64,000 nucleotides of DNA from Clostridia bacterium (GTDB lineage: Bacteria; Bacillota; Clostridia; Oscillospirales; Acutalibacteraceae). The first letter of the stretch is position 1. The number at the start of each line of letters is the position of its first letter. The notes beneath the pieces are model-generated. The model was not told where the DNA came from. It did not search any database and saw only the letters and a program-made list of their open reading frames with translations. Shown piece by piece: positions 52,604-60,561 of the stretch. Made by a program: the position numbers and the translations under genes. Location of the stretch: contig JAFQRY010000001.1 of the NCBI GenBank assembly GCA_017409845.1, positions 1 to 64,000 of the forward strand, written 5' to 3'.

Positions 52604-54163
52604 TCAGCAGCGGATTTCAAATGTGTTCTGCTGACTTGCAATCCAGAATTTATCACCGTTATTGAGAACAACGGATTCATTGGGATTGAGTCTTGTTCCG
52701 TTTGCAAGGAAGGTGCCGTTGGTTGAGCCGAGGTCAGTCAGAACAACCTTGTCGCCATCCTTATAGATTTCACAATGAACATTGCTGATATCTGTGCTGT
52801 TTTCGGGGAATGCAAGAGTACACTTCGAAGCATTTCTGCCGATAACGATTCTGCTTTCGATTCTGCGGGTATCGCCGTTATATAAGCCGCTGACACCTAC
52901 GAGGAATGCTCTTCTTACGGGAATTGTTTTTTCGGGGTCAGGGTTATTAATGGGAGTTGTGTTATTGGGCTTGTTATTATTCTGAGCCGCATAGTTGAAG
53001 GGCATTCCGTTATTCACGGGAGGCTGTGCGGGTGCAGAAGGCTGTGCGGGTGCAGGATTCTGAATTGGTGCGGAGGGCTGTGAAGGTGCAACCGAAGGCA
53101 TACCTGCAGGGAATGCAGGTGCAGCTGCAGGCTTCAAAGCAACCTTCTTTTTCTTCATCATAAGAAGAACGATAACAACCGCTGCAATAGCGGCAACAGC
53201 AACAACTGCAGCAACGATGCCAATAATAAGACCTGTGTTGGTCACGGGTTCAATTACATATTTGATTTTAGACTGATCCATAAGAGTAATAAGCTCATCA
53301 ATAGCAATTGCATAGTTTGCATTTGCGACCTTTTCGGAATTTGACACACCAAATGAGTTAAGTCCTATTATGCTGCCGTTTTCCGTGATAAGAGGACCGC
53401 CGGAATTACCGTTTGTTATATCTGCATCAATGAGATATGTAAAGAACTGTCTTTCCTTTGTCACATGACCGTAAGTAAGCTGACTCTTTGAAATGATACC
53501 CTTGGTTACGGTTGAGTCTTTGTAGTCATATTTACCTTCATCATTAACATAATCAGATGTAAATGGATAGCCGATAGCATAAACATTGGTGCCCACTTCA
53601 ACATTTTCGTGAATCTGGAAGGGTCTTGCCTGGATTTTATCTGTAGGGTCAGAAGCAAGCTTGCAGATTGCAACATCGCTGCTCTCGTCTGAATTAATAA
53701 CACTGATTGAGGTGTAGTCACCGGAAGCTGCCGAATAAATCACCAACGCCTCAACAAGCTCCACCTTGAAATAGTCAATACAGTAGAGATATCCATTCTC
53801 CTCCTCAGCCTGAGGATATACGGTACCTTCTTCCATTTTTTCAAATTTCACACGATTTCCTTTTGAATCAAGAACAAGCAGATAAACACCGCTTGGTTCA
53901 TAAATGCAATGATTGCAGGTTGCAATATACTGAACGGGTTCATCGGGGTCGCCAATAGCAAAGCCGGTACCTTGACCTATCATAGAAAAAGAATACTCCG
54001 GCAAATACCTGGCAGTATATCTAAATTCAGACTGAATAAGTACAACGCTCTTCTGCAATTCAGCAACCGAGGGAGTTTTTGCCGCAAACGCATTACATGC
54101 AAAAACAGAAACAAGGAGCATCGCAACGAGCATGGCAGCAATAAGCTTTTTGGTTTTCTTCAT
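52604..54163 (-). CDS. Exported trypsin-like protease fused to an intracellular FHA domain
   Basis: Protein of 519 residues. Signal peptide (KLIAAMLVAMLLVSVFACNAF), then a chymotrypsin-fold protease: His in IATCNHCIYE near 81, Asp in SSDVAICKLASD near 163, Ser in DITNGNSGGPLI near 254, so the triad is complete. One TM helix (LIIGIVAAVVAVAAIAAVVI, about 311-333) and a Lys-rich stop transfer follow. A Pro/Ala/Asn-rich linker (about 345-415) leads to an FHA domain with RIVIGRNASKC near 445 and LTDLGSTNGTFLANG near 483. FHA domains bind phosphothreonine, so an outer protease is coupled to inner Thr-kinase signalling. Strong promoter. Confidence 0.92.
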   Translation of the reverse strand: MKKTKKLIAAMLVAMLLVSVFACNAFAAKTPSVAELQKSVVLIQSEFRYTARYLPEYSFSMIGQGTGFAIGDPDEPVQYIATCNHCIYEPSGVYLLVLDSKGNRVKFEKMEEGTVYPQAEEENGYLYCIDYFKVELVEALVIYSAASGDYTSISVINSDESSDVAICKLASDPTDKIQARPFQIHENVEVGTNVYAIGYPFTSDYVNDEGKYDYKDSTVTKGIISKSQLTYGHVTKERQFFTYLIDADITNGNSGGPLITENGSIIGLNSFGVSNSEKVANANYAIAIDELITLMDQSKIKYVIEPVTNTGLIIGIVAAVVAVAAIAAVVIVLLMMKKKKVALKPAAAPAFPAGMPSVAPSQPSAPIQNPAPAQPSAPAQPPVNNGMPFNYAAQNNNKPNNTTPINNPDPEKTIPVRRAFLVGVSGLYNGDTRRIESRIVIGRNASKCTLAFPENSTDISNVHCEIYKDGDKVVLTDLGSTNGTFLANGTRLNPNESVVLNNGDKFWIASQQNTFEIRC

Positions 54164-54232
54164 AAAATCATCTTACCTTTCACAACCAACCGTCATTTTT
54201 TGTTGAACGAGGTCGGTTTTTATTATGGCTTA

Positions 54233-54261
54233 ATTATATTCTCACAAAACAAAATTGTCAA
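54233..54261 (-). promoter_or_regulatory. Consensus promoter of the protease-FHA gene
   Basis: Minus strand TTGACA (54261-54256), 17-base spacer, TATAAT (54238-54233): a perfect match to the housekeeping consensus, suggesting high expression. Confidence 0.85.
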
Positions 54262-54313
54262 TAATTTCTTACAGAATGCAGGTTTTATGGGATGAATGAC
54301 AGAAAATGTGTTT

Positions 54314-56530
54314 TTAATCATGTGTAATCCAAAATTCCGTGAACATAATTCCCATGAAGGGCTCGCTGAATTCAAGATCCACGCAGCCGTTTTCGATAAA
54401 TTCCTTTGGAATTGTGTAAGCTGCGGTTTCAAAGCCGGGTGCAAGCATCATGCGGTCATATTCCTCATCCTTTTCTCCGCCGAACTGAGGACCGCAATAA
54501 ACAACATTTCCGTTTGCGGTAATCTTATGTGCGTTGAGTGCGGGGATTTTTTTATCACAGAATGTTATTTTCAGCTTGTAATCGCCGTCATAATCAAGTC
54601 CGCCGACCTTACACTTAAAGGTAAGATTATCATAAACCTTAAACATTGCCGTCGGCATTTCACCTGTGTTGACATTCGGTCTGTCACCCTGAAAATTCAT
54701 ATAAATCTCACCCGTCTGGGCAACACCGCATTCCTCAAGCCCGTTAAGAGCAACAGAGAAATAATATTCATCGGGTCTGACTGTATTTCTTGCGATGATT
54801 TTCTTCATATATTCCGCAGGATTATTAGAATCCTTTGCCGCATCAATTCTGCCGAGAAGCCACTTTCTGTCGGTCACGGGGAGGTCGATTGTTTCGAGCA
54901 CAGCTCCCCTCTCCCAGTTATCGGCACAGTAGTTTTCGATATCACTCTGAAGTCCGATAAGCTCAAAGAGCTTCTGTGCGAGAGCGGAAATATCCGCTCT
55001 TTCCTTTTTATATGCTTCGCTGAAATCGGTTTCAAGAACGGTTTTTGCCGTATCAAGGCTTCCGTTTGCGATTTCTTTTTCTGCAAGCCTTATCAGCTCA
55101 AGCTCAAAAAGGCGTCTGTTTCGGACCACCCAGTCACACTTCGCACGCATAAGCAGCTGAAGATATCTCCAATTTTCCGAAAGGAAGGGATATTTCGCAC
55201 CGATAAGCTCAAAGGTTTCGAGGGTGCGGTCAATTGTCGGATTCTCCGCAGGATCACACTGCCAGTTAAGCTCAAGCGAAAGAATTCCGTCGGCAATCAT
55301 CTCAGGGTCCGAACCGTAGAAAAACAGCCTTGCGTAGTCAAGCAGGGTTGTTCTCAGGTCGCAATCAGGGAAGAAATCCATATCCGACCATACCGCTTTA
55401 TTGACATCATCCGTTATGCCCTCAGAGTAGCTGACGGAGCCGACAACATAGCGGCGTGTGAGGCGGTGAATCTGTCTGTATTCACGGGGTCTGGGATTGG
55501 TACACTCGCGGCTCAGTCCCGTTGTCAGGGCAAAATGCCAGTCATCTCTGTCGAAATGAACGGGATATTCGCAGCGTACATTATGGGTTATATCGGGATA
55601 AAGCCTTATCGGATACTTTGAAGGAAGTCTGCGTCGCAGGGTTTCAAGGTCAAAAGCATGGTTGGGTCCGTGAATAACGCCGTCAATCTCCACGGGCAGC
55701 TTTTCCATTTCTTCAATAAAGGTTTCTCCCCATGTCGGGATTGAATGAGGCTTCTGTGCCGAAGGCCACATCTGTGCATTTGGATGAACCTTTTTGAGTG
55801 CCTTTGAAATTTCGCTGCATCTCGCAACAAATTCATCGGCATCAAACTCGCCCGGATCACCTCCCGGTGGAAAAACAACATTGAGTCTCGGCAGGGTTGA
55901 ATAAAGCTTCCCCCTTCTCTCCGCCGCCTGCTCAACGGTTTCGCCGTCATTGTTGGGATGCCACAAGGAAACGTCGAGGTCAAATTCATCCGCCATTTCG
56001 GTTGCCCTGACAAGGAATTCCTCCTCATCATATTTCATAAGACGGTTTCTTTTTGAAACGCCCTTTTCATAAGGTATATGCTCAACAATATTCGAGCCGA
56101 AAAACATCAGGTCAAGATAGCATCTGCGGTAATCCTCATAGCTCCACGCATCATATGTATTCGGCGTTGTTCTGTAGCCAATCTGATGACCTCGGATCGA
56201 CTTATCGGGAGCGTATTCTCCCGTTATGTCCTCTGTCAGAACAGGCACTCCGCAAACGGGAACAATCTTACGCAGGAACATTCCGAAGCCGTAAATAAAG
56301 CCTCTTATTCCGCTCGCATAAACTGTTACGGCACGTTCCGTGCAGTTGATTTTATAGGCATCTCTTGCGATATCCGCAGCTGTTTCAAACATGAAGTTTG
56401 AATTTTCTTTTGTTTCACAAAAAGCTGCGTTACCGCCCGTTCTTATTTTTATTTCATCCGCAAAAAGCTCTGCTGCTTTTTTTGCCTGCGGTGTATCGGA
56501 ATAAATACTGAATATTTTGAAATCAATCAT
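54314..56530 (-). CDS. Large glycosidase-like protein of unassigned family
   Basis: Protein of 738 residues, no signal peptide. The N-terminal 110 residues have the alpha/beta fold of GH20/GH67 accessory domains (VTVYASGIRGFIYGFGMFLR near 71). A TIM-barrel region follows: GSNIVEHIPYEKG near 144, SLWHPNNDGETVEQAAERR near 182, GVIHGPNHAF near 265, SVSYSEGITDDVNKAVWSDM near 352. A helical section and a C-terminal beta domain (about 640-738) end it. It resembles alpha-glucuronidase-type enzymes without matching one. ATG 56530 follows CGGAGAA; a codon at 56560 lies inside the transporter gene. Directly downstream of a GPH transporter, so it probably acts on the imported sugar. Confidence 0.65.
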   Translation of the reverse strand: MIDFKIFSIYSDTPQAKKAAELFADEIKIRTGGNAAFCETKENSNFMFETAADIARDAYKINCTERAVTVYASGIRGFIYGFGMFLRKIVPVCGVPVLTEDITGEYAPDKSIRGHQIGYRTTPNTYDAWSYEDYRRCYLDLMFFGSNIVEHIPYEKGVSKRNRLMKYDEEEFLVRATEMADEFDLDVSLWHPNNDGETVEQAAERRGKLYSTLPRLNVVFPPGGDPGEFDADEFVARCSEISKALKKVHPNAQMWPSAQKPHSIPTWGETFIEEMEKLPVEIDGVIHGPNHAFDLETLRRRLPSKYPIRLYPDITHNVRCEYPVHFDRDDWHFALTTGLSRECTNPRPREYRQIHRLTRRYVVGSVSYSEGITDDVNKAVWSDMDFFPDCDLRTTLLDYARLFFYGSDPEMIADGILSLELNWQCDPAENPTIDRTLETFELIGAKYPFLSENWRYLQLLMRAKCDWVVRNRRLFELELIRLAEKEIANGSLDTAKTVLETDFSEAYKKERADISALAQKLFELIGLQSDIENYCADNWERGAVLETIDLPVTDRKWLLGRIDAAKDSNNPAEYMKKIIARNTVRPDEYYFSVALNGLEECGVAQTGEIYMNFQGDRPNVNTGEMPTAMFKVYDNLTFKCKVGGLDYDGDYKLKITFCDKKIPALNAHKITANGNVVYCGPQFGGEKDEEYDRMMLAPGFETAAYTIPKEFIENGCVDLEFSEPFMGIMFTEFWITHD

Positions 56531-56531
56531 T

Positions 56532-58043
56532 TTAATTCTCCGTATTTTCAATTTCGGCAAGGCTCTGTTTTTTCATTTCAGCTCTTGCGTTTCTGTGTTC
56601 TTCAAGCTCGGCAAGCATACGCTCCTTTGTTTTCCCGTGAACATTGAACACAAAAAGCGAAAGACCGTAGCCGAATCTCGCAACCGCAGGTGCAAGGCAG
56701 AAGATGCCCCAGATTCCTCTGAGAACCTTCGGGTCGGTATGAGGAACGATATTGCCGAAAACATCCTGCTGAGGAGTGAATTTAATCCAGTCAAAAACAA
56801 CACCCGAAAGAAGGGCATGAACGCTCGACGAAAGCTTGTTGACATAGCTTGAAACCGCATTTACGATACCTTCGTTGCGGATGCCGTTCTGCCATTCGAG
56901 ATAATCATACATATCTCCTTTAAGAAGCGGATCGCATACGCCCATGATATGATTCGGCAGTCCGCAAACGGTAAGTCCGATTGTTACAATTGCAAAGTCA
57001 AGCCAGTAATTTCCCGTGGGCTTGTATCCGATAAAATAAAGAAGCGTGTAAGCGGCACCGCTGAAAACGCCTGCGGAAATCGCAGTTGTGCGAAGACCGA
57101 ACTTTTTGATAATTGAAGGAGCAACGGGGGTTATAACATAGTTGGGAATGCCGGTAAACAAGCTGCAGAGAAGACGGTTTGAAAGTCGGCCCGTGCAGTT
57201 AAGCCAGAAGAAATCTTCGGAAGCACCGCCAACGCCCTTGATTCCGCCGAAAAAGTTCGAAAGAAGCAATGCGGCAAGCGGACGACAGGTTATAATGGAT
57301 TTTGCAGCTTTGAAAAATCCGACCTGATTCATTTCTTCCTTGGATGCAATCGAAACCCTTTCTTTCATCGTAAAGAAGCCGTAAACCGCACCCAATACCG
57401 CAATAATCACAAAGAAAACGGAGAAGCCCGTGTATACCTGAGGCTGAGTTATCGCATTTTTCGTTGCACCGGGAACAAAGTCAACAAAAACGGGAACGAG
57501 CGAGGGCAGCCAGGTGAAAAGATTAACAAATTTCTGAGTTGCAATCAGCGTACTTCGTTCGTTGGTGTTCGGCGTCATGTTATAGAGCAAAAGCTCCCAG
57601 CCGCTGAGATAAGAAAAACCGATTCCGTAGATAATGGTTGTAACAAGTGCATAAGCAAACTTCTGACCCGAGGTGAAAGAGCCGGGAATCATATAAAAAA
57701 GTATTGATGCAATTGCCCAGAAAGGCATCGGCAAAATCAGAAACGGACGCAGTCTGCCCCAACGGGTTCTGAATCTGTCGATAACAATGCCCGAGATCGG
57801 GTCATCAAGTGCATCCCATACGGTTGACACGGTTCCGAGCAAGCCGTACTGCTTACCCGTCAGCCCGAGAAAGCTCATCATAAAATACTGCTTTGTTGAG
57901 CCAATGAACGACGTGAGATTGTTTAGACCGTAGGATGTGATTGCATAGGCGGCAATTTCGCGGGGACGCACATAGCGTTTATGTTCAGTATGATTATTCT
58001 GCTCTTCCCTGATCTGAGCTGCAGCATTTTCGTTAACAGCCAT
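56532..58043 (-). CDS. GPH-family (MelB-like) sugar:cation symporter
   Basis: Transporter of 503 residues with about 12 hydrophobic segments. The family loop is visible as WDALDDPISGIVIDRFRTRW near residue 90, and LEWQNGIRNEGIVNAVSSYV near 383 is another GPH-like region. It differs from the transporter at 8732 but has the same length and layout. The stop is one base from the glycosidase-like gene, so both share the promoter upstream. Substrate probably an oligosaccharide or glucuronide, by association only. AAGGAG precedes ATG. Confidence 0.88.
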   Translation of the reverse strand: MAVNENAAAQIREEQNNHTEHKRYVRPREIAAYAITSYGLNNLTSFIGSTKQYFMMSFLGLTGKQYGLLGTVSTVWDALDDPISGIVIDRFRTRWGRLRPFLILPMPFWAIASILFYMIPGSFTSGQKFAYALVTTIIYGIGFSYLSGWELLLYNMTPNTNERSTLIATQKFVNLFTWLPSLVPVFVDFVPGATKNAITQPQVYTGFSVFFVIIAVLGAVYGFFTMKERVSIASKEEMNQVGFFKAAKSIITCRPLAALLLSNFFGGIKGVGGASEDFFWLNCTGRLSNRLLCSLFTGIPNYVITPVAPSIIKKFGLRTTAISAGVFSGAAYTLLYFIGYKPTGNYWLDFAIVTIGLTVCGLPNHIMGVCDPLLKGDMYDYLEWQNGIRNEGIVNAVSSYVNKLSSSVHALLSGVVFDWIKFTPQQDVFGNIVPHTDPKVLRGIWGIFCLAPAVARFGYGLSLFVFNVHGKTKERMLAELEEHRNARAEMKKQSLAEIENTEN

Positions 58044-58074
58044 ATCACTATCTCCTTAAAATAATATATAAATT

Positions 58075-58104
58075 ATAATACCATATATTAAATGTGCATG
58101 TCAA
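58075..58104 (-). promoter_or_regulatory. Promoter for the GPH transporter-glycosidase pair
   Basis: Minus strand TTGACA (58104-58099), 18-base spacer, TATTAT (58080-58075). Beyond it, 58105-58245 is AT-rich with no gene seen. Confidence 0.6.
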
Positions 58105-58245
58105 TCTGCAATAAAAAGGATTGTCAAAATTGAATACTTTATATGCATTTTGCATATAATCAAATAAGAAAGCATAAAAAAACGGATATGCAAAGGCTCC
58201 TTTTCGGCATAAGCAAAAAATATTTTGATTTTTTTAAAAAAACTA

Positions 58246-58273
58246 TTGACTTTTTGTGCAGATAGTGTATAAT
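58246..58273 (+). promoter_or_regulatory. Promoter of the initiator tRNA gene
   Basis: TTGACT (58246-58251), 16-base spacer, TATAAT (58268-58273), 22 bases before the mature 5' end. Confidence 0.75.
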
Positions 58274-58295
58274 AAATAAGCATCAAAACAGATAT

Positions 58296-58371
<76 letters not shown>

Positions 58372-58376
58372 AAACA

Positions 58377-58423
58377 ATAAACCCTTGTAATGCTTAAAGT
58401 TTTTAAGTATAGCAAGGGTTTAT
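58377..58423 (+). terminator. Terminator after tRNA-fMet
   Basis: ATAAACCCTTG / CAAGGGTTTAT outer arms with a nested TGCTTAAA/TTTAAGTA stem, then GTTTTATTT. Confidence 0.7.
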
Positions 58424-58558
58424 GTTTTATTTAAACATCATAAAACAAGATAAAAATAGGTATATTACTAACATACTACTAACGTATTTCTAACAAAAAT
58501 GTCATTGATATTTCAAGAGTTTTTTATAACGATATCTATTGCCATATTTTAAAACAAA

Positions 58559-58593
58559 ACCGCCGAGCGAGAGGAAGAATCTCACCCGGCGGT
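58559..58593 (-). terminator. Terminator of the prophage lysis region
   Basis: ACCGCCG / CGGCGGT stem with inner GAG/CTC, followed on the minus strand by GTTTTGTTTT. Stops leftward phage transcription before the tRNA. Confidence 0.75.
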
Positions 58594-58647
58594 AATTTTA
58601 TTTGTTTGTTTTTTAATTTGACTTGTTGCTGATTTTTTTTACTTCTC

Positions 58648-58685
58648 AACTCAAAGATTTCTGTTGTTTAATAAATCGTTGAGTT
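58648..58685. repeat. Inverted repeat downstream of the small phage ORF
   Basis: AACTCAAAGATTT / AAATCGTTGAGTT, 13-base arms with one mismatch and a 12-base loop. It lies six bases past the stop of the 48-codon ORF. There is no T tract on the minus strand, so it may be a weak terminator or an RNA-stabilising hairpin. Confidence 0.6.
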
Positions 58686-58690
58686 ATTTA

Positions 58691-58837
58691 TCAAAACATC
58701 GAAAGGTAGATTTCAATAAGTTTGAGAAGGTTGAAGGCAAGTGCACCGGGGATTTCCGCCCAATGTTCAAAGGGAATGGTTGGTATGCCCTCGATGATGA
58801 AATATTCCGCTGATTTAAGAAGATGCGTGAAAAACAT
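58691..58837 (-). CDS. Small hydrophobic prophage ORF, 48 residues
   Basis: Frame of 48 codons starting MFFTHLLKSAEYFIIEG and ending LLKLIEIYLSMF. GGAAG lies nine bases before the ATG. Codon use is protein-like and about half the residues are hydrophobic, with no charged stretch, so a small membrane-associated peptide is possible. It is the last gene of the leftward phage run, after the endolysin. Function unknown; similar short ORFs at the ends of lysis modules are common, but no family is recognised. Confidence 0.55.
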   Translation of the reverse strand: MFFTHLLKSAEYFIIEGIPTIPFEHWAEIPGALAFNLLKLIEIYLSMF

Positions 58838-58861
58838 TATAACAACTTCCGTAAAATCACC

Positions 58862-58926
58862 TACTTTAAAGAATTTTAATGTGTTTTAAAGTATCATGTT
58901 CGTTAAATTTGTTGTTTTTAACGAAC
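58862..58926 (-). terminator. Two nested inverted repeats after the endolysin gene
   Basis: GTTCGTTAA / TTAACGAAC (58898-58926) abuts the endolysin stop. A second, TACTTTAAA / TTTAAAGTA (58862-58893), follows. Neither has a long T tract, so termination may be partial and let the small ORF be transcribed. Confidence 0.55.
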
Positions 58927-59685
58927 TTAATTGTCCGTCTTTTTACACAGATTAAGTGAAATCCAACCCGAAGGGCATCTACCGAAGTTGCCGTCTACTT
59001 TTGAAATGTCAAGAATCATGCCTGCAGGGAAGTCGTTATCTTCGGGTTTGCCACCGAGCTTTTTAATCTGCTCTTTGGCGTTTGCAGTGAAATCCTTATA
59101 CATAACCCTCGGATGTTCTGTGCCTGCACCTTTTCTGACATTAACAGCTCTGACAACCTTATATTTGCCCGTTGTATACTTTGATGTTGCGGTTGAAGTT
59201 GCAATTGATTTTTCGCCCGTTACATACGGAACGGGGTCAACGTATGTGACATTCTGTGACGAAACATAAAAACCGCCGTGTTTCAGAACTACATTACCGG
59301 GATAAGAAATGTCAAAATGAAGGTGTCTTGCGGTTGAGTTACCTGTCGAACCCATTGAACCGATAACCTGTCCTTTTTTGACATTGTCTCCGACCTTGAC
59401 TTTGATACTGCCTTTCTTCATGTGCATATATCGGGTGATGATGCCGCCCGTATGACGGATACGCACCCAATATCCCGTGTCACTCAGATAGCCTGCAGTA
59501 ATAACCTCACCGTCAGCAAAAGCAAGAATATTGTCATAACCGCCGCTTACATCGGTTTTTCCCGTGAGGTCAATTCCTTTGTGAAGATAATCTTCATCGC
59601 CAAGCTTTTGATTACCAAAAGGCAAGGTCATACGGTGATAACCCTTTTTGAGAAGTGGGATTTTTGCGTTGATGATTTCAGCCAT
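58927..59685 (-). CDS. Phage endolysin: M23 peptidase with SH3-like domain
   Basis: Peptidoglycan endopeptidase of 252 residues. The M23 (LytM) domain covers about 15-145: HKGIDLTG near 36 gives the first His and Asp zinc ligands, YMHMKKGSIKVKVGDNVKKG near 96 the general region and ARHLHFDISYPG near 118 the HxH motif. The C-terminal domain (about 170-245: KYKVVRAVNVRKGAGTEHPR, SGWISLNL) is SH3-like, for cell-wall binding. GGAGG precedes ATG. It follows the holin by two bases, a standard lysis cassette. Confidence 0.93.
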   Translation of the reverse strand: MAEIINAKIPLLKKGYHRMTLPFGNQKLGDEDYLHKGIDLTGKTDVSGGYDNILAFADGEVITAGYLSDTGYWVRIRHTGGIITRYMHMKKGSIKVKVGDNVKKGQVIGSMGSTGNSTARHLHFDISYPGNVVLKHGGFYVSSQNVTYVDPVPYVTGEKSIATSTATSKYTTGKYKVVRAVNVRKGAGTEHPRVMYKDFTANAKEQIKKLGGKPEDNDFPAGMILDISKVDGNFGRCPSGWISLNLCKKTDN

Positions 59686-59687
59686 TT

Positions 59688-59930
59688 TTAACCTCCGTTA
59701 GCTTTTGCTTCTTTTGAAGCAAAACGCCTGTTGATTGCATCAAGAGCCATATTCCATACAGCGGAAATGCCTGCTGCAAGTGCTGCGATGAGCATTGAAA
59801 TACCGACTTTCTTTAATGCAGCAAAATCTGTTACACCGAGTAGAACATCAACCGATATTGCTGACAGGAACGCCTGCAAGAAGGTTTTACCGGCTCTTTC
59901 AAGAATATCAATAACCTTTTCTTTTGTCAT
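59688..59930 (-). CDS. Phage holin
   Basis: Membrane protein of 80 residues with two TM segments (AFLSAISVDVLLGVTDFAAL and ISMLIAALAAGISAVWNMAL) and a charged C terminus (RRFASKEAKANGG), resembling r1t-type holins that let the endolysin reach the wall. Start taken at ATG 59930, eight bases after AAAGGA; ATG 59939 is also open but has no spaced binding site. Located just before the endolysin gene. Confidence 0.85.
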   Translation of the reverse strand: MTKEKVIDILERAGKTFLQAFLSAISVDVLLGVTDFAALKKVGISMLIAALAAGISAVWNMALDAINRRFASKEAKANGG

Positions 59931-59943
59931 TTTAATCATCCTT

Positions 59944-60207
59944 TCACTTTACGAAATAAGAAATGATTCCGCTTGCAGCTGCACCGATGAGAGCAAAAAT
60001 GAGTTTGTCCCACCATGCGGAAGGTCTTGCTTTGAGTGTTTCGATTGCCGCTTTCAGTTCTCCTACGAGAGTTAAGAGATTGTTTAGCGTGGTTGTTGTT
60101 GCAACAAGATTTTTATCAATTCCGTTGAACTTGCCAAACAGTTCTTTTATGTTTTCTTCGGCGGCATTAAGACGGTGTTCGATTTCAGTAAGGGTGATTT
60201 CTGCCAT
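59944..60207 (-). CDS. XhlA-like coiled-coil membrane protein
   Basis: Protein of 87 residues: N-terminal coiled coil (TEIEHRLNAAEENIKELFGK and a second heptad stretch to about 65) and one C-terminal TM helix (IFALIGAAASGIISYFV). This layout is that of hemolysin XhlA/holin-accessory proteins. It starts at ATG 60207, sharing its A with the upstream stop (TGATG) and preceded by GGAGG, so it is translationally coupled. Lies directly before the holin. Confidence 0.8.
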   Translation of the reverse strand: MAEITLTEIEHRLNAAEENIKELFGKFNGIDKNLVATTTTLNNLLTLVGELKAAIETLKARPSAWWDKLIFALIGAAASGIISYFVK

Positions 60208-60545
60208 CACTCAACCTCCACGATGCATTCTTCACGATACTCGACGATGAAGTCCTCGCACTTATAGCTGTTGAGGTTTTCAAGATAATCCTCGGGGATG
60301 CCGTCAGGGAAGTTGATTGTTGCAAGCTTGCGGAGACCGCTGTCTTTTTCATCAAGGAAATACTTGACTTCGCCGCCCTCCATGTCGTCAAGATATCTGC
60401 CGTTATTCTTGACAGCAACGATATCTCTTGCGACTGTTTCACGGCCGGGCATTTCCGCACAGAATGTAACATCATTCTGATTGGGATGATGCACAAGCAC
60501 CATGCAGTTGTCTTTTGTGGCTGAAAATTTTCTTCTGATTAACAT
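60207..60545 (-). CDS. Hypothetical phage protein
   Basis: Protein of 112 residues, not recognised. Mixed alpha/beta composition with acidic C terminus (EDFIVEYREECIVEVE), no TM helix or signal. GGAGG precedes ATG. The position between the baseplate protein and the XhlA-like protein suggests a tail-accessory or lysis-timing role, but there is no motif to support one. Confidence 0.75.
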   Translation of the reverse strand: MLIRRKFSATKDNCMVLVHHPNQNDVTFCAEMPGRETVARDIVAVKNNGRYLDDMEGGEVKYFLDEKDSGLRKLATINFPDGIPEDYLENLNSYKCEDFIVEYREECIVEVE

Positions 60546-60561
60546 AATATTACCTCCAAAA

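Noticed and set aside
54296-55621. 441-codon frame on the + strand
   Set aside because: Antisense to the glycosidase-like gene, which has a good ribosome binding site, protein-like composition and an operon partner; the antisense product is Cys/His-rich and unstructured.
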